Positions 1 to 8,082 of a stretch of DNA of 25,153 bases are shown here, in pieces; the stretch's first letter is position 1, and every line of letters begins with the position of its first letter. The notes under the pieces were generated by a model. The model was not told the origin of the DNA. It worked only from the letters and a program-made list of their open reading frames with translations, and searched no databases. Source of the DNA: Actinomycetes bacterium (GTDB lineage Bacteria; Actinomycetota; Actinomycetes; Actinomycetales; Microbacteriaceae); contig JAEWJX010000123.1 in NCBI GenBank assembly GCA_023386365.1, forward strand, positions 1 to 25,153, in the 5' to 3' direction. The position numbers and the translations under genes are program-made.

Positions 1-1
1 C

Positions 2-43
2 GCCCCGGGGGGGGGCCCCGGGGGGCCCCCCCCCGGGCGGGGC
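2..43 (+). promoter_or_regulatory. G/C-run stem-loop just before the first permease
   Basis: An outer stem GCCCC (2-6) pairs with GGGGC (39-43). Inside it nine G (7-15) pair with nine C (26-34), leaving a ten-base loop and a four-base bulge. It ends three bases before the permease ATG. In binding-protein-dependent sugar operons a stem-loop often separates the solute-binding-protein gene from the permease genes and protects the upstream mRNA or dampens downstream expression. The upstream gene is outside the window, so that role is inferred. Homopolymer runs this long can also be misassembled. Confidence 0.5.
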
Positions 44-46
44 TTC

Positions 47-904
47 ATGGCGAAGCTCACGCCGTACCTGTTCATCGCAGCAGCCGTCGGGCTGCTGCTC
101 CTCCTCACCTACCTGCCGGCCGCGAACATGCTCTGGTATTCGCTGACCGACTGGGACGGCCTCGACCTCGACAAGGAGTTCGTCGGTCTCGAGAACTACC
201 TCGAGGTGTTCACCAACCCGCAGATCTTCGGCGTCTTCGGCGTGAGCCTGTACTACTTCGTCGGCTCGTTCGCGCAGATGGCGATCGCCCTCTACTTCGC
301 GGCGCTGCTCAGCTACCGCACCCGCTTCTCGAACCTGTTCCGCGGCATCCTCTTCTTCCCGTACCTGATCAACGGTGTGGCGATCGGGTTCGTGTTCCTG
401 TACCTCTTCCAGCCGGGCGGCACGCTCGACTCGGTGCTCGGGGCGATCGGGTTCTCCGACACCCCGCAATGGCTGGGTGACCCCGCCGTGGCGAACTACT
501 CGCTCGCCGCCACCTCCGTCTGGCGCTACACGGGTCTCAACTTCGTGCTGTTCCTGGGCGCCATCCAGTCGATCCCGGGCGAACTGTACGAGGCGGCCGA
601 GATCGACGGCGCCAACCGCTGGCAGCAGTTCTGGGCGCTCACGTTCCCCGGCATCCGGCGCATCATCGGGCTGAGCTTCATCCTCGCGATCGCCGGCAGC
701 CTGTCGGTGTTCGAGATCCCGTTCATCATGACCGGCGGCGCCAACGGCACCTCCACGTTCGTCATCCAGACGCTGCAGACGGCGTTCGTGTTCCGGCAGG
801 TGGGGCTCGCCTCGGCGATGGCCGTCGTGCTGCTCGCGATCGTGCTGGTCGTGACGTTCATCCAGCGTCGGGTGTTCCCCGACGAGAAGGTCGAGCTGAC
901 ATGA
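47..904 (+). CDS. Sugar ABC transporter permease (MalF-like)
   Basis: Inner-membrane permease of a CUT1-type carbohydrate ABC importer, 285 residues with about six hydrophobic segments. The family opening is present (LTPYLF near residue 4, then YSLTDWDGLD near 37-46). The EAA loop that docks to the ATPase is clear in the C-terminal third (YEAAEIDGANRW, followed by FPGIRR). The ATG is the only in-frame start visible; a start beyond the window edge cannot be excluded, but the preceding G/C hairpin is unlikely to be coding. The gene shares ATGA with the next permease. A binding protein probably lies just upstream, and no ATPase is in the operon, so a shared MsiK-type ATPase encoded elsewhere is likely (inference). 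The downstream mannan hydrolases suggest mannooligosaccharides as cargo. Confidence 0.93.
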   Translation: MAKLTPYLFIAAAVGLLLLLTYLPAANMLWYSLTDWDGLDLDKEFVGLENYLEVFTNPQIFGVFGVSLYYFVGSFAQMAIALYFAALLSYRTRFSNLFRGILFFPYLINGVAIGFVFLYLFQPGGTLDSVLGAIGFSDTPQWLGDPAVANYSLAATSVWRYTGLNFVLFLGAIQSIPGELYEAAEIDGANRWQQFWALTFPGIRRIIGLSFILAIAGSLSVFEIPFIMTGGANGTSTFVIQTLQTAFVFRQVGLASAMAVVLLAIVLVVTFIQRRVFPDEKVELT

Positions 905-1758
905 CCTCCGCCCCGTACCGTCCGGAGGCCCGCGTGCGCGCCGGCGTCGCCGCATCCGCGACCGTCAAATACGTGTCGCTCATCGTGGGCGTGCTGGTGA
1001 CGCTGATCCCGTTGACCGTGGTGTTCATCGCCAGCTTCAAGACGTCGAACGAGTTCGGTCAGACCGGGCCGTTCGATGCGCCCGGCAACTGGTTCAACTT
1101 CGACAACTATGTGACCGCCTTCCAGAAGGGCGGCATGGTCGAAGGGTTCATCAACACGACGATCGTGCTGACGATCTCGCTCATCGGCACCATCCTGATC
1201 GGCACGATGGCGGCGTACGCGATCGACCGGTTCGGGTTCCGCGGCAAGAAGCTGGTGGTGGGGCTGTTCCTGGTGGCGACGCTGATCCCCGGCGTCACCA
1301 GCCAGGTGGCGACGTTCCAGATCATCAACGGACTCGGGCTCTACAACTCGAAGGCCGCGCTGATCCTGCTCTTCATGGGCACCGACATCATCTCGATCTA
1401 CATCTTCATCCAGTTCATGCAGTCGATCCCGGTGTCGCTCGACGAGGCGGCGATGCTCGACGGCGCCAACCGCTGGACCATCTACTGGCGGGTGATCCTG
1501 CCGCTGCTGAAGCCGGCGATCGCGACCGTCGTCATCGTGAAAGGCATCGCCATCTACAACGAGTTCTATCTGCCCTTCCTCTACCTGCCATCGGAGGGCA
1601 TGATCTCGACGTCGCTGTTCCGGTTCAAGGGGCCCTTCGGCGCCCACTGGGAGATCATCGCGGCCGGCACGATCCTGGTGATCATCCCGACGCTCATCGT
1701 CTTCCTCTTCCTGCAGCGGTTCATCTACCGCGGCTTCACCTCGGGGGCGGTCAAGTGA
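901..1758 (+). CDS. Sugar ABC transporter permease (MalG-like)
   Basis: Second permease of the importer, 285 residues, CUT1/MalG type. A cytoplasmic N-terminus is followed by a first membrane helix at about residues 20-45, a periplasmic-side loop containing NWFNFDNY, and further helices. The EAA loop reads LDEAAMLDGANRWTIYW, followed by PLLKPA. The start overlaps the stop of the first permease (ATGA) and its own stop overlaps the GTG of the beta-mannosidase (GTGA), so the genes are translationally coupled. It should form a heterodimeric channel with the preceding protein. Family assignment is firm; substrate is inferred only from neighbours. Confidence 0.94.
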   Translation: MTSAPYRPEARVRAGVAASATVKYVSLIVGVLVTLIPLTVVFIASFKTSNEFGQTGPFDAPGNWFNFDNYVTAFQKGGMVEGFINTTIVLTISLIGTILIGTMAAYAIDRFGFRGKKLVVGLFLVATLIPGVTSQVATFQIINGLGLYNSKAALILLFMGTDIISIYIFIQFMQSIPVSLDEAAMLDGANRWTIYWRVILPLLKPAIATVVIVKGIAIYNEFYLPFLYLPSEGMISTSLFRFKGPFGAHWEIIAAGTILVIIPTLIVFLFLQRFIYRGFTSGAVK

Positions 1759-4223
1759 TCACGAGAGAACTGCACGACGGGTGGACGGTCCGTGCGAGTG
1801 GCGGGCCCGCCCCGGCGGCCATCGCGGACGCGGTGGTGCCGGCGGTGGTGCCGGGTGTCGTGCACCAGGCGCTGCTCGACGCCGACCTGATCCCCGACCC
1901 GTACCTCGACGACAACGAGTCGCTGCTGGCGTGGATCGGGCTCGTCGACTGGGTGTACGAGACGACGATCACCGTGACGGATGCGGAGGCCGCCGAGCAG
2001 CGGCGCGAGCTGGAGTTCGACGGGCTCGACACGGTGGCCACGGTGCTGCTCGACGGGCAGGTGATCGCCGGCGTCGCGAACCAGCACCGCCGGTACCGCA
2101 TCGACGTGACCGACCGGCTGGGCGCGGGGGAGCACCGGCTGGTGGTCGCCTTCCGCAGCCCCGTGCGGTACGCCAACGCGCAGAGCCTGGAGCTCGGTGC
2201 CCGGCCGCGGCCGTACCCGGTGCCGTTCGAGGCGATCCGCAAGTCTGCGTGCAGCTTCGGCTGGGACTGGGGCATCTCCACCACCACGAGTGGGATCTGG
2301 CGTCCGGTGCGGCTGGTGTCGTGGTCGGGTGCGCGGTTCGGTGAGGTGCGGGTGCACGCTGCGCCGTCGGGCGACGGCGGCACGGTGACGGTGGTCGCCG
2401 AGCTGGCGCGGGTCGCCGACGAGGAGCTGGTGCTGGAGGTCGAGGGTGCGGGCGAGAGCGTCTCCGTGGCTGTGCCTGCCGGCGCGACCCACGCCGAAGC
2501 GGTGCTCGAACTCGCTGCGGTGGAACGCTGGTGGCCGGTCGGGTACGGCGCGCAGCCCCTCTACGACGTGACGGTGCGGTTGCGGGGCGACCACGGCATC
2601 CGCGACCAGACCGGTCGTCGGGTCGGCTTCCGCACGCTGCGGTGGGACACCGACCCGGATGCGGCGGGCCGCCCGTTCCAGCTGATCGTCAACGACCAGC
2701 CGGTGTGGGTGAAGGGCGTCAACTGGATCCCCGACGACGCGCTGTTCCCGCGCGTCGACCGTGCCCGCTACGAGCACCGCCTGCGGCAGGCGGTCGCCGC
2801 CAACATCAACCTCATCCGTGTGTGGGGTGGCGGCATGTACGAGGATGACGCCTTCTTCGACCTCGCCGACGAGTTGGGGCTGCTCACCTGGCAGGACTTC
2901 CTGTTCGCGTGCGCCGCCTACCCGGAGGAGGAACCCATCCGCTCCGAGGTGCAGGCGGAGGCGCGCGACAACGTGGCGCGCCTCGCGCACCACGCATCGC
3001 TCGCCCTGCTCAACGGCAACAACGAGAACATCTGGGGGTTCGAAGACTGGGGCTGGAAGGCGCGCCTCGACGGGCAGACCTGGGGTGCCGGCTACTACTA
3101 CGAGCTGCTGCCGCAGGTGGTGGCCGAGGTGGCGCCGCACGTGCCGTACACACCCGGCAGCCCGTTCAGCCCCACCGAAGGGCTGCACCCGAACGACGAG
3201 ACCGACGGCACCGTGCACCTGTGGGACCAGTGGAACCGCCAGGGGTGGGAGACCTACCGCGACCACACCCCCCGCTTCGTGGCGGAGTTCGGATGGCAGG
3301 GTCCGCCCGCGTGGACGACGCTGCGCCGCGCGCTCAGCGACGACCCGCTCACGCCCGAGTCGCCCGGCATGCTCGTGCACCAGAAGGCGATGGAAGGCAA
3401 CCAGAAACTCGTCGACGGGCTGCTGCCGCACTACCGGGTGCCGCGGTCGATGGAGGACTGGCACTGGGCGATGCAGCTCAACCAGGCCAACGCCGTCGGC
3501 TTCGCGCTCGACCACTTCCGTTCCCACGCGCCGCACACCTCGGGTGCCGTGGTCTGGCAGTTGAACGACTGCTGGCCCGTCACCTCGTGGGCGGCGATCG
3601 ACGGAGACGGACGCGAGAAGCCGCTGTTCTTCGCCCTGCAGAACGCGTTCGCACCGCGGGTGGTGACGGTGCAGCCGCGGCCGGACGGTCTCGCGGCGGT
3701 CATCGGTAACGACACCGGCGAGGTCTGGGAAGGCGACCTGCTGCTCACCCGGCACACCGCATCCGGCGACGCGGTCACGCGGGTCGCGGTGCCGGTGGTG
3801 GTGCCGCCGCGCTCGTCGGCCACCGTGCCGCTGCCGTCGCAGGTGGCGGGATCGGAGGCGGCGGATGCGCCGGATGCGGCGACCGAGTTCGTGACCGCCG
3901 CGCTCGGTGGCGTGCGCGGCGTGTGGTTCTTCGCCGAGCCGCGCGACGGCGGACTCGTCCCACCGCAGCTCGATGTGGCCGTGGCGCCTGCGCCCGGAGG
4001 CGACGGGGTCGACGTGACCGTCACCGCCGCATCCGTGGTGCGCGACGTGACGCTGCTCGTCGACAAGCTCGCCGCGTCGGCCACCGTCGACCGCGGCCTC
4101 GTCACCCTGCTGCCGGGGGAGTCGACCGTGTTCCGCGTGCGTGGCGCCGACGACGTAGACGCGGGCCGGATCGCAGCCGCAGGGGGGCTGCGATCCGGCA
4201 ACCAGCTCGTGGGGGAACGATGA
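1755..4223 (+). CDS. Beta-mannosidase, glycoside hydrolase family 2
   Basis: An 822-residue GH2 enzyme of the beta-mannosidase type, cleaving non-reducing-end beta-mannosyl residues from mannooligosaccharides. An N-terminal sugar-binding beta-sandwich (about 1-180) and an immunoglobulin-like domain precede the TIM barrel, which opens with VKGVNWIPDDALFPR near 315. The acid/base Glu is E424 in NGNNEN and the nucleophile is E511 in VAEFGWQGP, both in GH2 mannosidase context. RVWGGGMYEDDAFFDLADE is also characteristic of this subgroup rather than of beta-galactosidases. There is no signal peptide, so it acts in the cytoplasm on imported substrate. The GTG start overlaps the upstream stop and the stop overlaps the next ATG (ATGA). 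Length is normal for the family. Confidence 0.93.
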   Translation: MITRELHDGWTVRASGGPAPAAIADAVVPAVVPGVVHQALLDADLIPDPYLDDNESLLAWIGLVDWVYETTITVTDAEAAEQRRELEFDGLDTVATVLLDGQVIAGVANQHRRYRIDVTDRLGAGEHRLVVAFRSPVRYANAQSLELGARPRPYPVPFEAIRKSACSFGWDWGISTTTSGIWRPVRLVSWSGARFGEVRVHAAPSGDGGTVTVVAELARVADEELVLEVEGAGESVSVAVPAGATHAEAVLELAAVERWWPVGYGAQPLYDVTVRLRGDHGIRDQTGRRVGFRTLRWDTDPDAAGRPFQLIVNDQPVWVKGVNWIPDDALFPRVDRARYEHRLRQAVAANINLIRVWGGGMYEDDAFFDLADELGLLTWQDFLFACAAYPEEEPIRSEVQAEARDNVARLAHHASLALLNGNNENIWGFEDWGWKARLDGQTWGAGYYYELLPQVVAEVAPHVPYTPGSPFSPTEGLHPNDETDGTVHLWDQWNRQGWETYRDHTPRFVAEFGWQGPPAWTTLRRALSDDPLTPESPGMLVHQKAMEGNQKLVDGLLPHYRVPRSMEDWHWAMQLNQANAVGFALDHFRSHAPHTSGAVVWQLNDCWPVTSWAAIDGDGREKPLFFALQNAFAPRVVTVQPRPDGLAAVIGNDTGEVWEGDLLLTRHTASGDAVTRVAVPVVVPPRSSATVPLPSQVAGSEAADAPDAATEFVTAALGGVRGVWFFAEPRDGGLVPPQLDVAVAPAPGGDGVDVTVTAASVVRDVTLLVDKLAASATVDRGLVTLLPGESTVFRVRGADDVDAGRIAAAGGLRSGNQLVGER

Positions 4224-5188
4224 GCGCACCCGCTCTGCGGATCGCGGGCGACCCGATCTGCGGGATGACGTGGGGCTGGGTCGGCACGCGCGGCACCTGG
4301 GCGACGCCTGAGGCCGCGCGGTCGATCGAGCTGATGGCCGGACACGACGTCAGCTGGACCGCGATCGCCTACGCGGCCGAGCAGACCACCGCGTTCTCCA
4401 CCGACATCCCGTTCGACGCCGAGCCGACGGTCACCGACGACGAGATCGTGTGGGCCATCCGCGAAGCCCACTCGCGCGGCCTCCGCGTGTGCCTGAAACC
4501 GGTGGTGAACGTGGCCGACGGCACCTGGCGCGCCCACATCGGTTTCTTCGACTGGGATGTGCCGGGCGAACCCAGCTGGACCGACTGGTTCGCGTCGTAC
4601 CGGCGCTTCATCCTCCACGCGGCCCGCATCGCCGAGGCGGAAGGCTGCGGGATGCTGTGCGTCGGATGCGAGATGGTGCGCGCCGACGGGCAAGACGCCC
4701 ACTGGCGTGCACTGATCGCCGAGGTGCGCGAGGTGTACTCGGGGCTCGTCACCTACAACTGCGACAAGTACCAGGAGGACCGCGTCACCTGGTGGGACGC
4801 CGTCGACGTGATCTCGTCGAGCGGCTACTACCCGACCGGCGCCTGGGAGCAGCAGCTTGACCGCATCGAGGCCGTCGTCGCCGCGGCAGGCAAGCCGTTC
4901 TTCTTCATGGAGGCCGGATGCCCGTCGCGGGTCGGCTCCGCCGCGCGACCCAACGACTGGAGCCTCCCCGGGGCGCCATCCGGGGAGGAGCAGCTGCGCT
5001 ACTACGAGGAGATGTTCGCCGCCGTGCGCTCGAGACCGTGGGTGCGCGGGCTCATGCTCTGGGACTGGCCGGCCCGCCTGTACCCTGAGCAGGCAGCGGC
5101 CACCAACGACGACTACTGCCCCTACGGGAAACCGGCGGGCGCGTTCATGGCCGCCCAGTACCGGGAGTGGACGACGGAGGACGAATGA
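4220..5188 (+). CDS. GH113-type beta-1,4-mannanase/mannosidase
   Basis: A 322-residue single-domain TIM-barrel protein resembling glycoside hydrolase family 113, a family of beta-mannan-active enzymes. The proposed acid/base is E151 in VGCEM and the nucleophile is E231 in FFFMEAGCPS. As I recall, these numbers coincide with the catalytic pair reported for Alicyclobacillus AaManA. Other barrel motifs are GMTWGWVGTRGTW at the N-terminus, GLRVCLKPVVNV near 90 and GLMLWDWPARLY near 280. An open frame extends far upstream, but the ATG overlapping the mannosidase stop (ATGA) matches operon style and gives a normal length. No signal peptide is present, so it probably works in the cytoplasm with the GH2 enzyme on imported mannooligosaccharides. 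It could be an exo- rather than endo-acting member. Confidence 0.85.
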   Translation: MSAPALRIAGDPICGMTWGWVGTRGTWATPEAARSIELMAGHDVSWTAIAYAAEQTTAFSTDIPFDAEPTVTDDEIVWAIREAHSRGLRVCLKPVVNVADGTWRAHIGFFDWDVPGEPSWTDWFASYRRFILHAARIAEAEGCGMLCVGCEMVRADGQDAHWRALIAEVREVYSGLVTYNCDKYQEDRVTWWDAVDVISSSGYYPTGAWEQQLDRIEAVVAAAGKPFFFMEAGCPSRVGSAARPNDWSLPGAPSGEEQLRYYEEMFAAVRSRPWVRGLMLWDWPARLYPEQAAATNDDYCPYGKPAGAFMAAQYREWTTEDE

Positions 5189-6093
5189 CCGACGCGGTCT
5201 CGCTCGCGCTCGACGCGGGCCAGACGGGCATCAAAGTGCGGATCGCGCGAGCGGGTGCCGCCCCCGTCGACCGGCTGTTCCCCGGAGTCCGTACCGACAT
5301 CCCTCTGCTGCCGCAGCTGGCCGAGGTGGCGCGGGTCGCCGCGGACGGCGCGCCGGTCGCGGTGCTCACCGCTGGCGTCTCGGGGCTGACCAGTGCCGAA
5401 GACGACCCCGCCGAACTGCGGGCGCTCGCGCACGACCTGGCGCCGACGCGGGTGCTGCTCGCGCACGACTCGGTGACGTCGTTCCTCGGCACCCTCGGCG
5501 ACCAGCACGGCGCGGTCGTCGCATCCGGAACCGGGGTCGTGACGTTGGCCGTGGGGCCCGCCGGTTCGGCGCGGGTCGACGGATGGGGCTACCTGATGGG
5601 CGACGCGGGCAGCGGATTCTGGGTGGGTCGGCAGGCGCTCGACGCGGTGATGCGCGCCCACGACGGCCGCGGCCCTGCGACGGCGCTCACCGCCGTCGTG
5701 CAGAGCCGCTGGCCCGACCTCGAAGACGCCTACGTGCAGCTGCAGAGCGACCCGGCGCGGGTGAGCGTCGTGGCCTGGTTCGCCGAGACGGTGGCCGCCC
5801 ACGCCGCGACGGATGAGGTGGCCGACGCGATCTGCGCGGCAGCCGCCGAAGAGCTCGCCCTATCGGTGACGACGGCGCTCCGCCGCGCAGGGGTGGATGC
5901 CGACCCCGTCGTCAGCGCGATCGGCGGCGTGTTCCGGGCGCCGCGCATCCGGGAGCCCTTCGAGGAGCTGCTGCGTGCCGTGCACCCCGGCGTGCGTTTC
6001 GAAGCCCCGCACGGAACCGGCCTCGACGGGGCGGCGGCGCTCGCCGCCCTCGGTCCGGGCCACCCACTGCGCGCCCTCGTCTCCGAGGCCTAG
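5185..6093 (+). CDS. BadF/BadG/BcrA/BcrD-type ATPase, N-acetylglucosamine-kinase-like sugar kinase
   Basis: A 302-residue protein of the ASKHA (actin-like) fold. Phosphate-1 motif DAGQTG lies at residues 10-15, HDS at 94-96, the phosphate-2-like SGTG at 114-117 and LMGDAGSGFWVG around 137-148. This set is typical of the BadF/BadG family, which includes eukaryotic-type GlcNAc kinase. Length fits the kinases (about 300) rather than the larger dehydratase activators, and no Fe-S cysteine pattern is seen. The start chosen overlaps the preceding stop (ATGA); an in-frame ATG 18 bases upstream is possible. As the last gene of the mannan operon it may phosphorylate a released hexose or hexosamine, but the actual sugar cannot be told from sequence. 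Confidence 0.82.
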   Translation: MTDAVSLALDAGQTGIKVRIARAGAAPVDRLFPGVRTDIPLLPQLAEVARVAADGAPVAVLTAGVSGLTSAEDDPAELRALAHDLAPTRVLLAHDSVTSFLGTLGDQHGAVVASGTGVVTLAVGPAGSARVDGWGYLMGDAGSGFWVGRQALDAVMRAHDGRGPATALTAVVQSRWPDLEDAYVQLQSDPARVSVVAWFAETVAAHAATDEVADAICAAAAEELALSVTTALRRAGVDADPVVSAIGGVFRAPRIREPFEELLRAVHPGVRFEAPHGTGLDGAAALAALGPGHPLRALVSEA

Positions 6094-6108
6094 TCGACGC
6101 CGAACCCC

Positions 6109-6114
6109 TAGGGT
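6109..6114 (+). promoter_or_regulatory. Candidate -10 (TAGGGT) for the PLDc_N gene
   Basis: TAGGGT fits the actinobacterial TANNNT -10 pattern and stands seven bases before the ATG, which would place the transcript start at or next to the start codon. GTGAGG in the spacer could equally be a ribosome binding site for a read-through transcript. Confidence 0.35.
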
Positions 6115-6121
6115 GTGAGGC

Positions 6122-6349
6122 ATGTTCGGTACCGAGTTCGGCTTCCCGCACCTGCTCATCATCCTGGCGGTGCTCGCCGTCTGGGCGCTCGCGATCTGGG
6201 CGCTCGTGGTGACTCTGCGGGACCCGCAGTTGTCTGTCGCGGTGAAGGTGATCTGGGCGATCCTGCTGATCGTGTTCCCCTACTTCGCCCTCATCATCTG
6301 GGCGATCGACCGCTTCGTGAAGCTGAACCGGCGCCCGCCCGCTGCTTGA
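6122..6349 (+). CDS. Small PLDc_N-domain membrane protein
   Basis: A 75-residue protein with two hydrophobic helices (about 8-30 and 38-60) joined by a short polar turn, ending in a basic tail (KLNRRPP). The pattern VWALAIWALVVTLRDPQLSVAVKVIWAILLIVFPYFALIIW is typical of the 'phospholipase D nuclease N-terminal' (PLDc_N) domain, which occurs alone in many actinobacterial inner-membrane proteins. No PLD catalytic HKD domain follows, so it is not an enzyme. Function is unknown. It starts 28 bases after the kinase stop and converges on the next gene with only two bases between the stops. Confidence 0.8.
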   Translation: MFGTEFGFPHLLIILAVLAVWALAIWALVVTLRDPQLSVAVKVIWAILLIVFPYFALIIWAIDRFVKLNRRPPAA

Positions 6350-6351
6350 GC

Positions 6352-6852
6352 TCAGCCGTGGGCGAGAAGTTGCAGGCCCACGACGGCGAGGCCCAGAACG
6401 GCTTCGCCGAGGAGGGCGAGCAACCGCTGCCACCAGGTGAGCTTCAGGTGGCGGATGGCCACCCATCCGCTGAGGATGAGCGACGCGAGCAGCGCGATGA
6501 AGGATGCGGCGAGCGCGCCATCCGACTCCCAGACGCCGATGAGGGCGAGCAGCAGGAACAGGAACGGCAACGCCACCGCGCTGAGCGCGCCGAAGCTCGA
6601 CAGCAGCGCCACGTTCAGCTCGTGCCGGGTCATGCCGCGCTCGTGCACCACCACATGTGCGGTCAGGTCGGCGACGAACACCGCCAGCAGGGTGCCGAGC
6701 ACCGTCACCAGCAGGGTGAGGATCGCCTCCGGCGCCTCCACGTGATGCGACCGCAGCGTCAGCACCACCGCCAGCGCGACGAACGTGACGTAGATGCGTT
6801 CCTTGAGGCGGGCGGCGCGGATCTCGCGGGTCTCGAGGCTGGGTTCGGCCAT
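6352..6852 (-). CDS. Unknown multi-pass membrane protein
   Basis: A 166-residue protein that I do not recognise. A charged N-terminus (about 1-20, rich in E, R and K) is followed by about four hydrophobic segments: roughly 20-33, 43-65, 83-108 and 113-130, with a last one near 145-163. HVVVHERGMTRHEL lies between the second and third segments and holds several histidines. It lies alone on the minus strand, its stop two bases from the convergent PLDc_N gene. The ATG has no clear ribosome binding site; a TAACGT box six bases upstream suggests a leaderless transcript. Confidence 0.72.
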   Translation of the reverse strand: MAEPSLETREIRAARLKERIYVTFVALAVVLTLRSHHVEAPEAILTLLVTVLGTLLAVFVADLTAHVVVHERGMTRHELNVALLSSFGALSAVALPFLFLLLALIGVWESDGALAASFIALLASLILSGWVAIRHLKLTWWQRLLALLGEAVLGLAVVGLQLLAHG

Positions 6853-6858
6853 GGGATG

Positions 6859-6864
6859 ACGTTA
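6859..6864 (-). promoter_or_regulatory. Candidate -10 (TAACGT) for the unknown membrane protein
   Basis: On the minus strand TAACGT is followed by six bases (catccc) and the ATG. This geometry places the transcript start at the start codon, as in leaderless actinobacterial mRNAs. No obvious -35 box is seen. Confidence 0.4.
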
Positions 6865-6874
6865 CCCGCGCCGA

Positions 6875-6926
6875 GTAGTCGTATTCGAGGCTGAAACAGG
6901 GGGTTTTCGAGGCCGGATACGACTAC
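6875..6926 (-). terminator. Inverted repeat at the end of the hydrolase gene
   Basis: GTAGTCGTAT (6875-6884) is the exact complement of ATACGACTAC (6917-6926), with 32 bases between, which include TCGAGGC twice in direct orientation. The right arm covers the TAG stop of the hydrolase, so a stem-loop forms at the very end of its message. No U-run follows. It may serve as a terminator or 3' stabiliser for the hydrolase, or as an operator for the membrane-protein gene downstream. Confidence 0.45.
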
Positions 6927-7858
6927 CCGGCGGAGAGGGTGGTGGCGAGCCAGGCTCGGGCGCGCGCGATGAGGGCGCGGGCGGGCGGGGTGTCGCGGGC
7001 CCAGTTCTCGAAACCGTGGGCACCGCCGGGCACGATGTCGGTCGTCACCGCGACCCCCGCATCCTGCAGTCGTGCCGCGTAGGCGGCGTCCTCGGCGGCG
7101 AACAGTTCGATGTCGCCCCACGTGATCCAGGCGGGCGGCAGGCCGGTCAGGTCGTCGCGGCGGGCGGGCACCGCGTAGGCGGGCACCTCGGATGCGCCGG
7201 GTTCGACGCCCAGGTACGACCGCCATCCGACGTGGTTGGCGCGGTTGCTCCACACGACATGGTCGACGGCGTCGAGGCTGCGGTCGGCGGCGGTGCGGTC
7301 GTCGAGCATCGGCGCGAACAGCCACTGCGCGAGCGGTTCGCGGGCACCGGATGCGGTGGCCCGGTCGTGCAGCAGCTGGGCGGCGGCCGCAGCCAACCCA
7401 CCGCCGGCACTCTCTCCGGCGATCACCACGCGGGCCGGGTCGACGCCGAAGTCTGCCGCATGATCCTGCAGCCAGTCCCACGCGGCGATCACGTCGTCGA
7501 GCGCGGCCGGGGCGCGGTGCCCCGGAGCGAGTCGGTAGTGGGCCGACACGATCGTCATGCCGAGTTCGGATGCGGTGCCCCCGACGAGCGGGTCGTCCTG
7601 TGTGGGCGATCCGATGATGAGACCGCCGCCGTGCACCCACAGCATGGCCGCATCCGTGCGGGGTGCGGCGGGGCGGTAGACGCGCACGCGCGCCGGACCG
7701 TCGCGGACCTCCGAGACGGCGACGCCGTCGGCGGGCACCGGCTTCACGAGGCCCGACAGCTTGGCGATGAGCCAGCGGATCGGCGGCTTGGTGACATCCA
7801 GGACGGGGGTGCGGGCGAGGGCCGGGCGGAGGTCGTCGTCGACCTGCTCGATGTGCAT
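6923..7858 (-). CDS. Alpha/beta hydrolase, hormone-sensitive-lipase (HSL) family esterase
   Basis: A 311-residue serine hydrolase. HGGG (residues 76-79) forms the oxyanion hole, S150 in GESAGG is the nucleophile, D249 in WGDIELF is the probable acid and H281 in GGAHGFE is the base. This order and spacing are those of HSL-family carboxylesterases/lipases, which act on short-chain acyl esters. No signal peptide is seen, so it is cytoplasmic. The ATG is preceded by a perfect inverted repeat and a TAAGTT box six bases upstream rather than by a Shine-Dalgarno sequence, suggesting a leaderless, repressor-controlled gene. It is transcribed away from the sulfur operon and the natural substrate is unknown. 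Confidence 0.88.
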   Translation of the reverse strand: MHIEQVDDDLRPALARTPVLDVTKPPIRWLIAKLSGLVKPVPADGVAVSEVRDGPARVRVYRPAAPRTDAAMLWVHGGGLIIGSPTQDDPLVGGTASELGMTIVSAHYRLAPGHRAPAALDDVIAAWDWLQDHAADFGVDPARVVIAGESAGGGLAAAAAQLLHDRATASGAREPLAQWLFAPMLDDRTAADRSLDAVDHVVWSNRANHVGWRSYLGVEPGASEVPAYAVPARRDDLTGLPPAWITWGDIELFAAEDAAYAARLQDAGVAVTTDIVPGGAHGFENWARDTPPARALIARARAWLATTLSAG

Positions 7859-7861
7859 GGT

Positions 7862-7876
7862 GTCAACTTAGTTGAC
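7862..7876 (-). promoter_or_regulatory. Operator-like palindrome overlapping the hydrolase -10
   Basis: GTCAAC-TTA-GTTGAC is a perfect 6+3+6 inverted repeat. On the minus strand it contains TAAGTT, a TANNNT-type -10, six bases before the hydrolase ATG. A repressor of the MarR or TetR type bound here would block the promoter. No such regulator is encoded nearby, so the factor must act from elsewhere. Confidence 0.5.
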
Positions 7877-7910
7877 CGAGCGGGCGCGCGACCAGTCGCA
7901 CCGCCCTCTC

Positions 7911-7956
7911 CCGCTGGTTGAGTAGCGAGCGGCGGAGCCGCCCGCGTATCGAAACC
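7911..7956 (+). repeat. Interspersed 46-bp palindromic repeat, copy A
   Basis: Begins ccgctggttgagtagcg and ends cgcgtatcgaaacc, with a GC-rich core that folds as gcggc-gga-gccgc. It is identical over all 46 bases to the copy at 15721-15766. The outer arms are also partly complementary (GGTT...AACC). It lies between the divergent hydrolase and metQ-like genes. Confidence 0.85.
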
Positions 7957-8082
7957 GACCAGCAGTGCGGCGCCGCGCAACCGCGCCGCTCGATTCGAGG
8001 CCCGCAGGATGACACAGCGCGGCCCGGGATTACGCCGCAAGTCAACCGGTTACGCACCCTCGCCGAAGGTTACGGAACCCGT

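Noticed and set aside
1..46. G/C homopolymer runs as coding sequence or a natural contig terminus
   Set aside because: The in-frame translation has no start codon and is pure low complexity. A hairpin is the better reading, though misassembly remains possible.
1725..4229. An 834-codon open frame antisense to the beta-mannosidase, and many similar long frames elsewhere
   Set aside because: High G+C removes stop codons in shadow frames. The products are arginine-, histidine- and proline-rich without domains, while the sense frames contain complete known families.
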